Source: Prostheceraeus crozeri (taxonomy: Eukaryota; Platyhelminthes; Polycladida; Euryleptidae). From it: a DNA stretch of 64,000 bases. Numbering within the stretch: the stretch's first letter is position 1; the number at the start of each line of letters is the position of its first letter. The translations under genes and the position numbers were made by a program. The notes beneath the pieces were generated by a model. That model saw only the letters and a program-made list of their open reading frames with translations. It was not told where the DNA came from and searched no databases. Shown one piece after another: positions 30,183 to 42,568 of the stretch. The stretch lies in contig CAJQUW010012939.1 of NCBI GenBank assembly GCA_907163375.1, forward strand, positions 1 through 64,000, read 5' to 3'.

Positions 30183-30640
30183 AGGGCAGTGCGCGGTGCA
30201 CCGGTTCACCGGTTATTTCCTCTTGCACTGATTTTCGGGCCGTTGCACCGTGTGAATTTCGACCAATTTGACATTTTGCTGTATTATTTTAGTGACAACT
30301 AATTCAACCTATCTTAAGTCTTCGTCACAGCAAAAAAGGAAAGACTCTAATCGTGCAGCAATTTCTAAGTGCAGTTTTCATTTCTGTGGGTTGCTTGCGA
30401 GTCCCGGGCATTTAATTTTTAGATAATGAAAATGAAATTTCATAAAAAATCACTGCTGTATCAGAGAATAGCCGATGAATCTCCTGATGCTTAAAAAATG
30501 AGGCTGGGTCAGATTTTTCAATGACGAAGTAAGATAATTCTAGTTCGTGATGAATCATTTTAGGCCATGAAATTTCAATTCCCTCGATCTCAGAATTTCG
30601 CAGTCTCGCAATGAATTTCTAAACATGGCTTAATATGATG
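30183..30640. mobile_element. non-autonomous element, copy A (TGCACCGG type)
   Basis: It begins AGGGCAGTGCGCGGTGCACC with GGTTCACCGG repeats and ends near CTCAGAATTTCGCAGTCTCG. The right 80 bp align with those at 46,950-47,020 (AATTCTAGTTCGTGA against AATTCAAGTTTGTGA, and CTCAGAATTT in both). The two left ends share GGGC(A/T)GTGCG and a (C)CGGTGCACC-type block. It is a diverged copy of the element at 46,513; hAT-like by its GC-rich ends. Confidence 0.45.
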
Positions 30641-31170
30641 CTGCGCTTCCACACAAATCATTGCATGCATGATAACGGCGTTAAAATTTTATCATTTATA
30701 AAAGAAGATGGGTCACCAAAGTTTCACCTCCAGTAGCGTGCGCTCCCCGCCAACTTGCCTGGTACTTTGTTAAAGAACAATTTGATAATGATGCTAAACT
30801 TTTATTTAATTCATACATGGCCTCAATAATGAGAAGCGCGAGGACTTTTACAAACCAACATCAAAATCAAGGTAATTATTCATAAAATGTGAGACAACTA
30901 ACAAAACCTACAAAGGAAAAAGTAACGCAATATCAACTACTGAAACCATCTTATCATTGTCAAGATAAAACAGTTTCTTCTCAACACTAAAGAACATTCC
31001 GGCATACAGTACTTGTTAGCATATTTTAATTTTTTCGGAACAAGATGATACCAAACATGATCCTTATTATTGACCATGCATTTAGATAAAGATGCTCCAA
31101 TCATCAGTTGTCGATATGAAAGCGGCACAAAATATGCACTATTACATTGAGAGGACCCACAAATAATTCA
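30641..31170. other. no recognisable gene
   Basis: A+T-rich sequence with no coding signal that I can identify; the right end may already be LINE-derived. Confidence 0.3.
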
Positions 31171-31745
31171 ATGAGAGCGACTTTGAACATTTTCAATTAT
31201 GTTAGCAAGTGTGGAATTCTAACCTACAAACAACGGCGCACCATATTCCAAAATACTACGTATACAGTTATTGTAAATTGTTGCCATTTCAGGTACAGTC
31301 AGAAATGGCTTTAACTGACGGAGTACAAAAAAAATCTTGCTGGAAGCTTTTCTGAAATAGCATTGACATGCATGCTTCAATTAAGTCTATCATCGAAGGA
31401 AATACCTAAAATTTTAACATAATCAACAATAGCGAAATCAATCAAATTTGGTGGCTTAATACCACTGGTAACAAATATCTGACGACATTTATCGCGATTT
31501 ATTGTCATGCTGTTAACATTAGTCCAGTTGATATAACTGTAGAAAACATGTCCTTCACAGAGAAATCTGAGACCAATTTCTTGACACAACCGGCAATGAC
31601 TATGTCATCCGCATACTTCAGCAAAAGAGCGTTGTCCGCCGATAGGGATGAAAGGTCAGCCATGAAAAGGCCAAACGCGAAAGGGCCCAGAGAAGTCCCT
31701 TATGGAATCCCACTTTTCACTTTGGTACAGCGGTGAAGTTGAGTA
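31171..31745 (-). pseudogene. LINE reverse transcriptase fragment
   Basis: On the minus strand, GIP-stop-GTSLGPFAFGLF is motif B with the Gln codon turned into TAA, followed by LLLKYADDIVIAG, the catalytic YADD. A second frame continues with NSMTINRDKCRQIFV and DYVKILGISFDDRLN, the usual region after the active site. Several frame breaks are present. The mariner derivative at 31,790 lies just beyond its upstream end. Confidence 0.65.
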
Positions 31746-31791
31746 AGAGGAACAATTGGGTCTCATGTAAATCACTTCCATAGAGTAAGTA

Positions 31792-32275
31792 CGAGGGGCG
31801 TACCAAAAGTTCGTGACGTTTGTCTCTCCTATCTATTGATTTTTCGATCTGGCCTTAAATTCCAATACACTTATCCTGCGGAAATTTCCCGAATCTTTGG
31901 ACAACTCAAGGCGATGGAAGATACATGCGTGCGACAGCTGGCCAGACTTTTCCTCCAGTTCATCAAAACCAAATCTTCATTTTCTTCGCTGGCTTGATGG
32001 ATGGCCAGCGCTCAACGTCTTCCAATGACTTCGGAACATTTGCTTGATGGTCGCTCTTGCAGGAGCATTGTCTCGAAGAATGTTTTTAGACGCCCAGCCG
32101 ATCGGGTTGGTGTTTCCCGTTCCTTGGACAGAAAGAGCAGACAAGATCTCCACTTACGATTTGTGAAGTCCGTCATGCTGACAAAAGTAAAATTGCTTCA
32201 CTACTTACCGGCTTCAGTTCGTGTCTACGATGAATGATTAAAGAAAAACGTCACGAACTTTTGGTACGCCCCTCG
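31792..32275 (-). mobile_element. internally deleted mariner element
   Basis: Perfect inverted repeats of 30 bp or more start CGAGGGGCGTACCAAAAG and are flanked by TA (31,790-31,791 and 32,276-32,277). Inside, the minus strand reads NILRDNAPARATIKQMF, which matches the HDNAP(A)H motif around the second catalytic Asp of mariner transposases. The N-terminal and C-terminal parts are missing. Identical ends suggest fairly recent insertion. Confidence 0.75.
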
Positions 32276-32277
32276 TA

Positions 32278-33825
32278 TATTAGGTAGAGTGGTAACTCCA
32301 CATTTATTAAATCCATAATGTGTATGCACTTTCGATTTTATTAAATGAACTCAAAGGAGATACAGTCAGAATTGTTTCCAAATGTGAGATATGCGCATTT
32401 ATGCGGTCGTGAAGAAATTACAACGGAATTGACTGATCATGATAGCATAAAGCAGAAGGAAATGATATTATTTTACAGATAGTCCATGTCTGACAGCTTT
32501 TGTAGTGTTTGTTAAATTGGAAACTCGATGACATGCTATTGCTTTCCTGCTGAACCTCAAGAGAATCTTCTTAACCGTGATCAGGCAACGTACATCTGCC
32601 AATGACATGGCAAAATCATATATTAAAAGACAAGGATTTCAATTAACTTTGAAAGATGCAAATGGGTCCACATCACTATTCAGATTCAAGAAATGAAACA
32701 TGAATTTAGTGAATCATAAAATCAAGCCGGTGAAAATTGAATTAAAAACTTGAAATTACAGCCAAGAAAGCACGGATATTATCGCGACCTTTTCATGAAG
32801 ACTTCTATTATAACACGGATCATGAAATTCCCTTGATAATCAGCTTAATTTCCGCTTAGTTAGGATGCTTATCAGCAAATATTCATTCCTTTTGATATCC
32901 AACTTGTTTCATACTACTTATATAAGAGAGTCATGTCGGTAGTATTTAAATTGGCAAATTTTGACTATTTTCAAAAGTGCTCAAATAATTTTTTGGACCA
33001 CGGGAACGTACTCTTCGCATAAAACTGAATCTTTTCATATAAAATTTTTCACTGTATACAGACACTTTTTTGAGTCAACACTCTACCTACATACTTACTC
33101 TATGATCACTTCTGTCAACTGTGCTAGATAATTTAGCTTTAATTAAGTTTACTGATAGTTTTAGATGAAAATGAAATTAACAGTTGTAATTGAAGAAAAC
33201 GTCAAATTTTCCATACGAGACAGCGATGGGTATGATTTTTATGTCATTTATGTGCTTTTGAGTTTTGCAATATAAATCAATTTCATTTCTTTCCAATAAT
33301 AAAATTTAGCTTTCATTAAAATTGAGTCCGTTGTAGTGGGTTGTACTGTAATTATTTGTCTTTCCATTTGTTCGAATTTATGAAATTTGATCAAATCAAC
33401 ACACTGTTATGGATTGAGTCAACAACTTGACAGTTTATCCACTTGACTGAAGAGAAGTATGAAAATATTTTTGGCAGAAAAATGTCAACCGCGATAATAC
33501 AATCACCCTTAATTTCTGTCTCAATCGTTCAATCAACTCAAACATATTTCGTCGTTTTAACAGCTTTTTTATTAATTTAAATGACATTTTTATTCACGAG
33601 AACCCAACTCAAGAATTGTTATCGCAATCTGACAGTTGAACGTCTATAAGAAAGAGTTTTTAATGCCGTTAAACATCTGCCGAGAAATTCTCTGGAACAA
33701 CTCCTTCATCTATGCAAAATCATAAATCATCACAAGCAACTCATTCAGATCATGATTCTCATGCATTATTTACTAGCAAATGCAAATGTACATCTGGTAA
33801 TAACAACTGCTCAACTTATGATCAA
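32278..33825. other. no recognisable gene
   Basis: About 1.5 kb, A+T-rich, no coding or repeat structure recognised. Confidence 0.4.
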
Positions 33826-33836
33826 ATGCTTTGTAG

Positions 33837-36169
33837 CAGGGCTGTGGAGCCGATGCGTTATCTCATCGGCTCCGGCTCCGGCTCCACGACACTGATGTGA
33901 AAGGCTCCGGCTCGGCTCCGGCTCCGGCTCGGCTCCGGCTCCGACTTCAAATTCAGGTTCTATCTATGCTGGTTATCCTGGATCCGTTGAACGGGTTTTT
34001 TGGATAACGGTGTGGCCTTTAGAGGCTTGCTACAATCATCAAATTAGTTTTCATTAACAAGCAACGACTTAAGTTAATAATAAAAATGATAATAGCCTAA
34101 TATAATGACAAATAACATACTTGTCATATTTTTTTGCATGAATTGACTATCTCTGTAAGATAAAATAAAGTTATAGCCAGGATTGGTTAAATTAGATAAA
34201 GATCTCCCGCACTGGCTAAATATAAATTGGCCTAGCCTGCAACCAGTCTACTACAAGGCTACATTAAATAAGACCACATGAGTGATGATGATATACCTAA
34301 TTAGCCGTCACAGGGGCCGAATAGTAGTATAAGCTTTTTAACAAAGCTTGAATATGAAACTGGATAGCGTATGCCTCTAGATAGCTTATAGGGCCTGTAT
34401 CTACTCGAACATGGAAAGGGTATCGGCTATATAGCCAAATATACCGTATCAATAAAGATATCAATTGCTTTATTGAATATTAAAGTGTATATAGGCTAGC
34501 TTAGGTTGTTATTGTTATTTGTTATTGCCTTTATTCAATAGTCTGTTGGTCCATGAATAATATGATCGGTGGGTAGCCCACGACTCATCATCAGTAGAAA
34601 TTGTAATTTAGATAGCCTCATTGCAGTGTAGGCTAGAAATGTACAATTGAAAATTATACTTAAAAAAATTAAAAATATCTAATTTAGAACAAGTTTTGTA
34701 ATTCTATGCAGCATACTTAATAAGTTAAGGCCTAACTTACATTATATTAATTTCGTATTTTTCATTATGGCGTAAAGTTGCACTAAATAATTCATCAATG
34801 ATTCATGTATATTATTATATTCAATTTATGTATAACACATTACCACTATTCCTCTGATGATGGTTAGGCTGATGAAACTGAACTCGGAGTATCACACAGT
34901 ATGTTGCAGGGTGCTATGCATAATAAAAATTTTGACTGCGAGCACCGAGCAGAAATCCCATCTACTTTGCTAGCTTTCGAATGCGCGTGCGGTTTAATGT
35001 CACAGACAATAGAAATGGGAGGTCAAAAGGCGCCTTTATTGAGAGCGTCTCAGTCTTTTTTATTGTTTACATATAAGTCAGCATGATATCAGCATAAAGT
35101 GTTGACAGACGGAAAAAATAATAATGAAAATTCTTGAAATCCACAAGTTTGGGGAAATATTATTACACGATACCGCTCTTGTGCAGTCCTCCCCCCCCCA
35201 TTTTTTCTCTGGTCAAAAGATGCAGCACCATTGGATGTCCGTTTCAGCATCACCGGTTTGAGTGAAGCATTCCGTGCTGTTGTAAAAATCTACGTGGGTA
35301 ATTGCGATGTCATGGTCGCAAACTTCGTCAACAAGTCAACATTGTAATTTGCCTTCGGGTTTTTCGCATTGAAATATACCCTTTGAATTTTGAAGTCAAA
35401 GGAAATTCATTGTGAATGAGATACCTTTAAAATAATAGGGCGCTACTAGAAGTGGCTGGGTCGCTTATTGCTATAGCCATGCGAGGACTTGTAGTCAGGT
35501 CATTCGTGTGAGTGTGAAGAGTTGTCCCTCAAATCAAAATTGATCAAATTGAATAATCGATTGTTTTGAAAAATGTAGGTGGAGGGACTGCACAAGAGCC
35601 TACAATACAATCTAAGGAAATTGGCATTGTTACAGATGCCAGTAGCTTCTGCCAGTAGCCATACCGATAGATGATAGCCTACATAGTAACCGTATTAGAT
35701 TTAAGACATTGCGCAAGAAATGTAGCTATATTATCTTTGCTGACTGAACTGGAAATGTGTACATAAATGACTGGCGACTTGTCTCTAACAATCATCTAGT
35801 TAGCATGCATATAACAAGTCTTCAAATTAATGGATTTTGGAGAATACGTTGTCAATATGGAAATTAGTCTTACGAAACATATGCAATAAAAAAATATTAC
35901 ACATGTGTGTAAATATATAATAAATATAATACAAAAGAAGGCGGCAACTGCAAAGAAAGATATCGTGGAGGACAGATCATTGGTATACTTAAAAGACATA
36001 TCTTTAGATTTCAAATGATTTAATTTTTTTATGATGCCAATTAATAACTTTCAAAATTCTAGATTTATATCAAAGCTCACCGGAGCCGGAGCCTTTGTGA
36101 TAAATCGGCTCCGGCTCCGGCTCCGACCAAAACTATCGGCTCCTTAAGGCTCCGGCTCCGGCTCGTAGT
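33837..36169. mobile_element. hAT-like element with GGCTCC subterminal repeats
   Basis: It starts CAGGGCTGTGGAGCC (33,837), followed by dense GGCTCC repeats up to about 33,950. The right end carries the same repeats (36,080-36,166). The flanks share ATGCTTTGTAGC (33,826-33,837 and 36,170-36,181), which contains a perfect 8-bp CTTTGTAG as expected for hAT target duplications. The right terminus is poorly conserved. No transposase is seen in the 2.3 kb, so it is non-autonomous or gutted. Confidence 0.65.
35175..35599. mobile_element. nested MITE with GCTCTTGTGCAGTCC ends
   Basis: GCTCTTGTGCAGTCCTCC at 35,175 is matched in reverse complement at 35,582-35,599 (GGAGGGACTGCACAAGAGC). The 425-bp segment lies inside the GGCTCC element. 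No transposase or clear target duplication is seen. Confidence 0.55.
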
Positions 36170-36181
36170 ATGCTTTGTAGC

Positions 36182-37500
36182 CTACTTGCGTTAAAAATCA
36201 ATCAGATACCTTTTGCATGAAAAGTTCAATTTCTAAGAAGTATGTGTTTGCAATACATGTAGGCTAAATGTCCTTGCGAAAAGAGGTATTGGTTGGTCTG
36301 CAGCTTGTATTTAAACATCTTCAAATGACTGGTTGTATGCTTTGTGATTGAGAATCATGTGCCACATTTTCTCAATCAGATACATCACTAGGGTTGTTCG
36401 GCCACTTATTCTCACGTACCGCTGAATACATGGTAGGGCTACTTGTGCATGTATTCTATATAATTAAGTAGATGACTTTAGTTAGCTCAAGTATGCTTGA
36501 AACATTGCGTTGAAGATGATAATTCAAGCTATTCCTGTCAACAAGTAGTATATTTAAACCATGAAAGGAAAATCTGCTTCAGTTGCAAAAATTGAGAACT
36601 TGCTTGATTCATTCGTAAATTTCATACTTATTTAAAGGCACAAACTCATATTTCCAATGCATTCAAATACTTTCAAGTGGCTATATTTGCTTTAATTTTT
36701 AAGAATTTTAGAAGAAGTGCGTCACATTTTTGCATCTCTTATTGACATTCTGAAAGAAACTATCAGTGGATGCAAGTACACACGAATACATGTGTGAATT
36801 TCTATTTCTACTTGACATACCAAATTCTTCTTGCTCCCACTCTGGTTTTCGGCATCGGATTAATGTCTCCTCAATCAGCTTGGTTCGATTTCTTTGTGAT
36901 ATCAGTTATATCAGTACTTAATCCATTGTGGGAATTTCAATCACAAAATCAATCTAAATGTGTCGACGGTGTGTAATGTATAACAATTTGCTGTCTTTAA
37001 ATCATGCCTGCTGGATATGCAATTTTATTTAGCAGAAAATAAGAAATGCAGTAAAAGCTTACAATAGTTAATACTAAATGAATGTTTTATCAGTTTTGTA
37101 CAAATAGTTTTCATTTTATTGGTAAATTTATCACAGTTTTTCTATCAAAAGTACCGGTATGTGATTATGTCAAAATGACTATCTTTTTTCATACTGAATG
37201 GGGTTCATAAACCTATCTATAAACAAGCATTTAATCCTATTTTAAAGGTCTAGATGCAATTCTAGCGATGTACAGTACCTCAATGATGTGGAATGCGAAG
37301 ATTGTGTGAAGAAGTATTTGCACGGTTTCGGCGTGGTTTAATGTTGCGGAAAACTGCACAACAAGTCTAATGTTTAATTTTTTCTCTTAAAATCTTGATA
37401 GTGCATTTTGAAATGATCAAATGATTTTGATTCTACGGCTAAAAGCTCATTGAACATTATTACATTATACAAATTAACATTTTCGCTTTAGCCCCCTTTC
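36182..37500. other. no recognisable gene
   Basis: Nothing recognisable; the 68-aa open frame at 36,770-36,976 has no similarity that I know. Confidence 0.35.
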
Positions 37501-37519
37501 ACCATAATAGACTGCACCG

Positions 37520-38640
37520 TGTAAGGATCCGGCGGGTCTGGGTGTAAATATCTGGATCCAGGATCCGGTATGATATCCGCCCGGATTCAGCGAAGAACGT
37601 TGAAGACAAAATTTTGATGGTCATTACTGCTGCGGAAATACTATTTGATGATTGAAGTTATAAAAGTTATAGAACTTCAAACTAGTTTTTCTCGTTACTT
37701 ACCCAAGGTTGGGAGTTCATGTGGGCAGCTAAGAATGCGAATATAAATATGAATAGAAATGTTTTGTCCAGGAATATCTGTAGCTCGATATTGAATGACC
37801 ATCTGTTGCGGTTACAGAAAAGATGAAGTAACTTTTTCATGTTTTGTTCATATTAATTGTCCTGTTACCGTTGTAAGCTTGTAACCACTGCACCCACTTT
37901 ACTAATCCACACTAAGGAATGAATGGACATCCATGAATTTTAAAGCTAGTAACATGAAGTAAGATCAATTGTGATTCTCCAGACTACTTTAATTTTTTAA
38001 TTGGCCCAACTGCCTTGCTATATACTTACAATGAACAATAGCTGTGATTATCAATAAGTTTATAATAGTGGGATATACGCTTATTAGTTAAGAAGCACAA
38101 ATAAAAGCAAGTTAGCAAGTTTGATTTATTTCCTTTCTTTCAATTAAATACACGTGCTTATCATTATTGAAATTGGTCTGGATTAATCTCTTTTTTGATT
38201 AACAAATATGAGAAATATACACTTAATTAATGCAGAAATTCAGTTTTAGCCATCATGTCTTAAGAAAGAGTACACATTTATCTATGCTCGGCCTCAGATT
38301 GTATTTCCGTTATTTTAAATACTTGTAATCATCTATCCTTGCTCTCGTTCTGATATTTAGTAATGATATTTCGTAAAAATGGTATAATAACAACTGAGAA
38401 CCAGAGTGACACCTACAGTTGGAGATAGCAAAATCCTAGGATTTCAATATCACTTCATTAGTATGTATTATGAAACGCATGATTTAAAATGAATCTCAGA
38501 AACCAGGCTAGTCAAGATTTCATGATAATGAAAACGAATTACATGCAATTGTATCTTTTTGATAATAGGATCCGGGATCCGCCCGGGTACCCGGGTCTAG
38601 GATACAGATCCGGAACCGCGATCCGGGTGCTTGAAAAAAC
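37520..38640. repeat. segment bounded by GGATCC-rich blocks
   Basis: A block with AGGATCCGG, TGGATCCAGGATCCGG and GCCCGG (37,526-37,590) and a second with TAGGATCCGGGATCCGCCCGG, GATCCGG and GATCCGGGTGC (38,568-38,630) enclose about 1 kb of plain sequence. The arrangement resembles subterminal repeats of a hAT-like element, but I could not define termini or a target duplication. Confidence 0.4.
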
Positions 38641-39185
38641 CCAGGTATTTGCAATCCCTGAGGAGTATCGGACATTTTCGTATTGGTGAAGCATTTTCTA
38701 GTCGCACCAACAATGAATGTCGATTTTATGACTGAAATCCTAGCGTACGAAATGCAAGAATTATGTAGATTCAAATTTTCTGTCGTCCATGTCTGGTTCA
38801 TGTCTGGACTCAGGGTACATGACGGGAGGAAGGATAAGCATGGGAAGAAAGATGGAAAGGAGAGAGAGAGAGAGAGCATGCTTCATGTCTCCTGTTATGG
38901 CCTCTGTCGAGATTCTTCAACTTTACACGTGCCTCTTTTCTTTTAATGGTCAATCAAACAAATAATAACATGATCAACAGATAAGCCTGTAGATTAAATG
39001 ACTGTTGGACTAACATGGCATATATCCGCGCTCTTTCATTATCGCTCGATCAGTGATATGACGAGAGCAAGGATTACACAGGATATTCAATATCATAGAA
39101 CGAATCATTCTGCTTTCAACCATAACATCTCCTCGAATAGATTCACTTGAGAGTGCAGTTCACTTATAAGAGTTATTTATAAGTT
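38641..39185. other. no recognisable gene; (GA)n tract
   Basis: A GAGAGAGAGAGAGAG microsatellite lies at about 38,860-38,876. Nothing else is recognised. Confidence 0.35.
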
Positions 39186-39194
39186 TACAATTAT

Positions 39195-39320
39195 GAGTGC
39201 AGTCCGGAGCGCAACCATAAGATCTCCGAAATTGGAGCACGGAGCGAAGAGCGCACTTGGGTCAGCCAAACTGGAGCACGGAGCGCAAGAATTTTGCCAG
39301 AGCGACTCCACCTCTGCAGA
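39195..39320. repeat. GGAGCACGGAGCG repeat cluster
   Basis: TTGGAGCACGGAGCGAAG and CTGGAGCACGGAGCGCAA are two copies of one motif, and CCGGAGCGCAACC precedes them. It looks like one subterminal end of another GC-rich-ended DNA element; a partner end was not found. Confidence 0.4.
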
Positions 39321-40250
39321 TTAATCTAATTTAGTTAATTCAATCAATCATCACGTGGATTTGTTGAGGATGTTAGTCTTTGTGATGTTTCTGCAAAATG
39401 ACGACGGGTATGGAATCGCTCCCTGTAACCCCCTTTACTGGACAGCTCCGCAGTTGATAAACCGCACCTAACGAGTTTCTAGACCAATTTGAGCAAAACA
39501 TTTATTATTTAAATGCTCCCATAAGTTATCATTTAGCTATAGTAATTTAATTATCAGTCAGCATTTTCTCAAATTGAATTTTCTCCAGAAATATAGAAAG
39601 TCATCGTACCTTTAGAAATCAATTTGCATTATGCTTTGACAATGAAGTTGAAAGTTGAATTACATTAAATTCGAAAGACACATGAATGAGGCATTTTTGA
39701 ATGAAACTAATCAAGCAAATGATGGAGAACTTATGAATAAATTGTAGAAAGATATGACATCAGTTGCACAAGAATCTCATGCCCGAAATATTGGTTATGA
39801 GGTGTCCCGCGTTCATCCCTAGGGATTCGCAAAAGATTTCCATCAATCAATAGAACAAAGAACGATTTTCTCATCTTCGTGTCTCATTTTTCAATTTACT
39901 CGCATCGACCATGAGTTTTGCATTCCAGACGACAACCACTATCGCGCTCTTGATCGAACTTTCAATTCAAAGTGAAGGAATATGAGTCCATCACATTTAG
40001 AGGTCTCCCAAACAATGGCGATTGATTTATATATCATCATGTCATGATTTGAAAAATCTATCATTAATGAATTGAAACTCATAACAATTCATCGACGCAA
40101 AAACGTAGGACGCTAATGAAAGACGATTTGTACGAACGATGGGAGAATTTCACTTAATTTGTTCATATAAGAGTCATCAAAAACTATTGCTCTAATTCCG
40201 ACTTGCTTCGCCTATTTATGGGATTATTGAAATATTGAATAAGTGGAGAC
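39321..40250. other. no recognisable gene
   Basis: A+T-rich, no coding or transposon signal recognised. Confidence 0.35.
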
Positions 40251-40279
40251 AATATCAGTCAAAATCTGAATGATCATCG

Positions 40280-40591
40280 ATGGAAAAGAACTTGCAAACT
40301 TCCAGCATTACTAGTTTATACAGATTATCTTCAAACTTGAAACAATTCGTACTTCGAAATGTCAAACAAACACCTTCCACTACTCGCACTTGCAGAAAAT
40401 TAAATGAAAATTCAAAGTTTTTCTCGGATTTGCCAAAAAAGTCTTTAACGGAAAGGAGAAAAATGTTGAAGAAGTTTGAAAAAGAGCTATTGAACTTACT
40501 TGAATATAAGTTAAATACTCGCACTCCTTACATCGCAAGGATTCTGAAGAAACCAAACATGAACATTTTTGATGAAATAGTGAGAATATAA
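40280..40591 (+). CDS. unidentified 103-aa open frame, doubtful
   Basis: The frame is Lys/Leu/Arg-rich (basic) with a coiled-coil-like middle (TERRKMLKKFEKELLNLLEY). Its composition is more protein-like than most open frames in this region. I recognise no family, and there are no visible exon neighbours, polyadenylation signal or promoter. It could be a chance frame or a transposon scrap. Confidence 0.15.
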   Translation: MEKNLQTSSITSLYRLSSNLKQFVLRNVKQTPSTTRTCRKLNENSKFFSDLPKKSLTERRKMLKKFEKELLNLLEYKLNTRTPYIARILKKPNMNIFDEIVRI

Positions 40592-41024
40592 CATTTTCAG
40601 CCAAGGGAGTCATGATTTTTTGATAACTTCACGATATCACTGACTTTTTCCTATTTCATCGATTTTGATGACCAGCATGTCAAAAGAGGGCTCAGAAAAT
40701 GCTCTTTCTCCCATTGCGTGATACATTATCATGCTCACGTCTTCTAATCAAAAAATTACGATTTGTAAATTGAGTGATTTTTACATTTTGAGTACTAATC
40801 AGCAAATACAATAACGTACTCAAGTCTATCACAGTTCACTTTAAAGCTCAAATGATGTATGGCACAGTGATGTGCGATACGATTGGCAGGCATGGGAATC
40901 GATTGTATTTCAGCGAATAATAGGAGGTCCGTTTTTTTTATCAGGTCTGTAGAACCACTAAATCGCAGTTGTTCGCACGAAGTAACAATGAATTGCGTAC
41001 CTGACAGACTATTAGAAGGATTGA

Positions 41025-41170
41025 TTTGATCGATCGACCGATCGCTGCTCTAACTGTTTTGGATGATTGGATGAACGATCGATCGGTACCTCCAGCATGC
41101 TGATCGATCGATGTTTTATTTAGTTATTGATCAAACGATCGGTCTTCTTTGTTGTGATCGATCGGTAAAT
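41025..41170. repeat. cluster of CGATCGATCGG-type palindromes
   Basis: In about 140 bp, GATCGATCGACCGATCG, ACGATCGATCGGTACC, TGATCGATCGATG, AACGATCGGTC and GTGATCGATCGGTAA occur, separated by non-repetitive spacers. The density of GATC/CGATCG palindromes is far above the surrounding DNA. Confidence 0.7.
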
Positions 41171-41239
41171 GACAGGCTTGACTTCATTCAAGCAGTCCAT
41201 GATTGCTGCACCAATCAGTGAAGTTGTGAATTTCACAAT

Positions 41240-41990
41240 TTATTTACCTCATAATGTCTGAGGTTTTAGTGCAAGATTGTACATAGACCAAATCATCAGC
41301 GACTTTAATTATTGTGGAATTGTTTGCAGTCGGTGCAAGTGACTTTAGATGAATAGCGAAAAGATACGGTGAAATTAATGACCCCCGAGAAATTCCTGAT
41401 GTTATCTTACTTGTACTATTCACGATCCGATGATGCAACAAGACTCTTTGTTATCCGTCATCCAAGAAACCTACATGTATATATACTAATTTATGAAGAT
41501 CATTGGGAGATCCGCCGAAATATGGCCTTTGAGTAATGCGGTATGTGACACCGAATCAACTGCATACACTAGATGTACTAACATATGGCTGATCAAGTTA
41601 TCTTATAATGTAGTCGAGAATTGTAATGTGTGCATGCAATGTCGAGGAATGAGGACGAAACCCAAACTGAGTTTGGTTATACGCTCTTAGGAGCTTTGGC
41701 TTTATCCAAATTAGAATTATCTTATTTAAGTATTATGAAGAACACGTGAAATAACGAAATCGGTCTTAGGTCTTATGGATTTGACTTTCTGTTTTGGAAC
41801 AGGGACAATGTCGGTCAGCTTCAACGACTTAGTAAGCTGAATGACTCGAAAATGAGAGCGAAGAGATGTGTAAGAGGGGCAGCAATACCAAACCTACATT
41901 TTCTTAGGAAGAGCATTGGAATGCCATTACTTCCTGTGGATTTGCGAATATTCAATTTGGTGAGATAATTGGAAGTAATTTCAATTTCAA
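41240..41990 (-). pseudogene. LINE reverse transcriptase fragment
   Basis: Read on the minus strand across broken frames: a segment like CPCSKTESQIHKT, then QFGFRPHSST, then YAVDSVSHTALL (degenerate motif A), then TSGISRGSLISPYLFAIHL (motif B), and IIKVADDLVYV (motif C, VADD). The order is the canonical one of LINE RTs. It is truncated at both ends and carries several stops. It is not the same family as the copy at 16-18 kb. Confidence 0.65.
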
Positions 41991-42055
41991 ATTGTGGCCT
42001 CCCTTCAAATGTTCTCGCCGTCCTTTATATGTATTTCACTTGAAATATTGCGTAA

Positions 42056-42122
42056 TTCAGTAGGACATGAGACAGTTAATGACTATTTTACAAGTAATTT
42101 CTCTGCGTCATGTCCTACTGAA
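42056..42122. repeat. 15-bp inverted repeat
   Basis: TTCAGTAGGACATGA (42,056-42,070) and TCATGTCCTACTGAA (42,108-42,122) are perfect reverse complements with a 37-nt spacer. It is possibly the tips of a very small MITE. Confidence 0.7.
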
Positions 42123-42313
42123 AAATAAGCTTAGTCATTAATTGCATCCCCAGCATCGTGAATTTAGGCTACATTAAATTGAAAAACTGAGTCATCTGAA
42201 TAGGATTGAAAGGACAGCAAGTGCTGTCAAAAGGCTGCATATCAAACTGCTCTGGCTGAGAGAACACGCTTTCTTGCTATAGACAAACCCCTCTGCTGAA
42301 ATTGCACTTCAAT

Positions 42314-42515
42314 TGTAGCGGAATGGCTGAGGTGGCAAGAATGGCGATGGTTTGCTCAGTCTTTATTCTCAGGTTCGGGTCATAGGCAGGGCGGTGGTCC
42401 TACTACTGCAGAGGGTCCGCACAGGAGGCGGGTGATGCTTATGACCATGTGCTGGTGAGCGGGTCTTTTTGACTTCCTAGCCGATTTAGCTGTGCCTGTG
42501 CAATAAAAGTTTATT
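42314..42515 (+). mobile_element. tRNA-derived SINE
   Basis: A box A-like TGGCTGAGGTGG (42,324-42,335) and a box B-like GGTTCGGGTC (42,372-42,381) are spaced as in a tRNA gene. The box A form suggests a Leu or Ser tRNA origin. A non-tRNA body follows and ends near GCAATAAAAGTTTATT. It does not fold as a functional tRNA by inspection. Confidence 0.5.
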
Positions 42516-42568
42516 TGTCCTTCATTTGTTAGTTATTTATCCTGTATGTATAGCCTTCTTTGCCGAGG

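Noticed and set aside
41030..41170. GATC-rich cluster as a bacterial Dam/SeqA-type origin
   Set aside because: The surrounding DNA is metazoan and carries LINE sequence; there is no sign of bacterial DNA.
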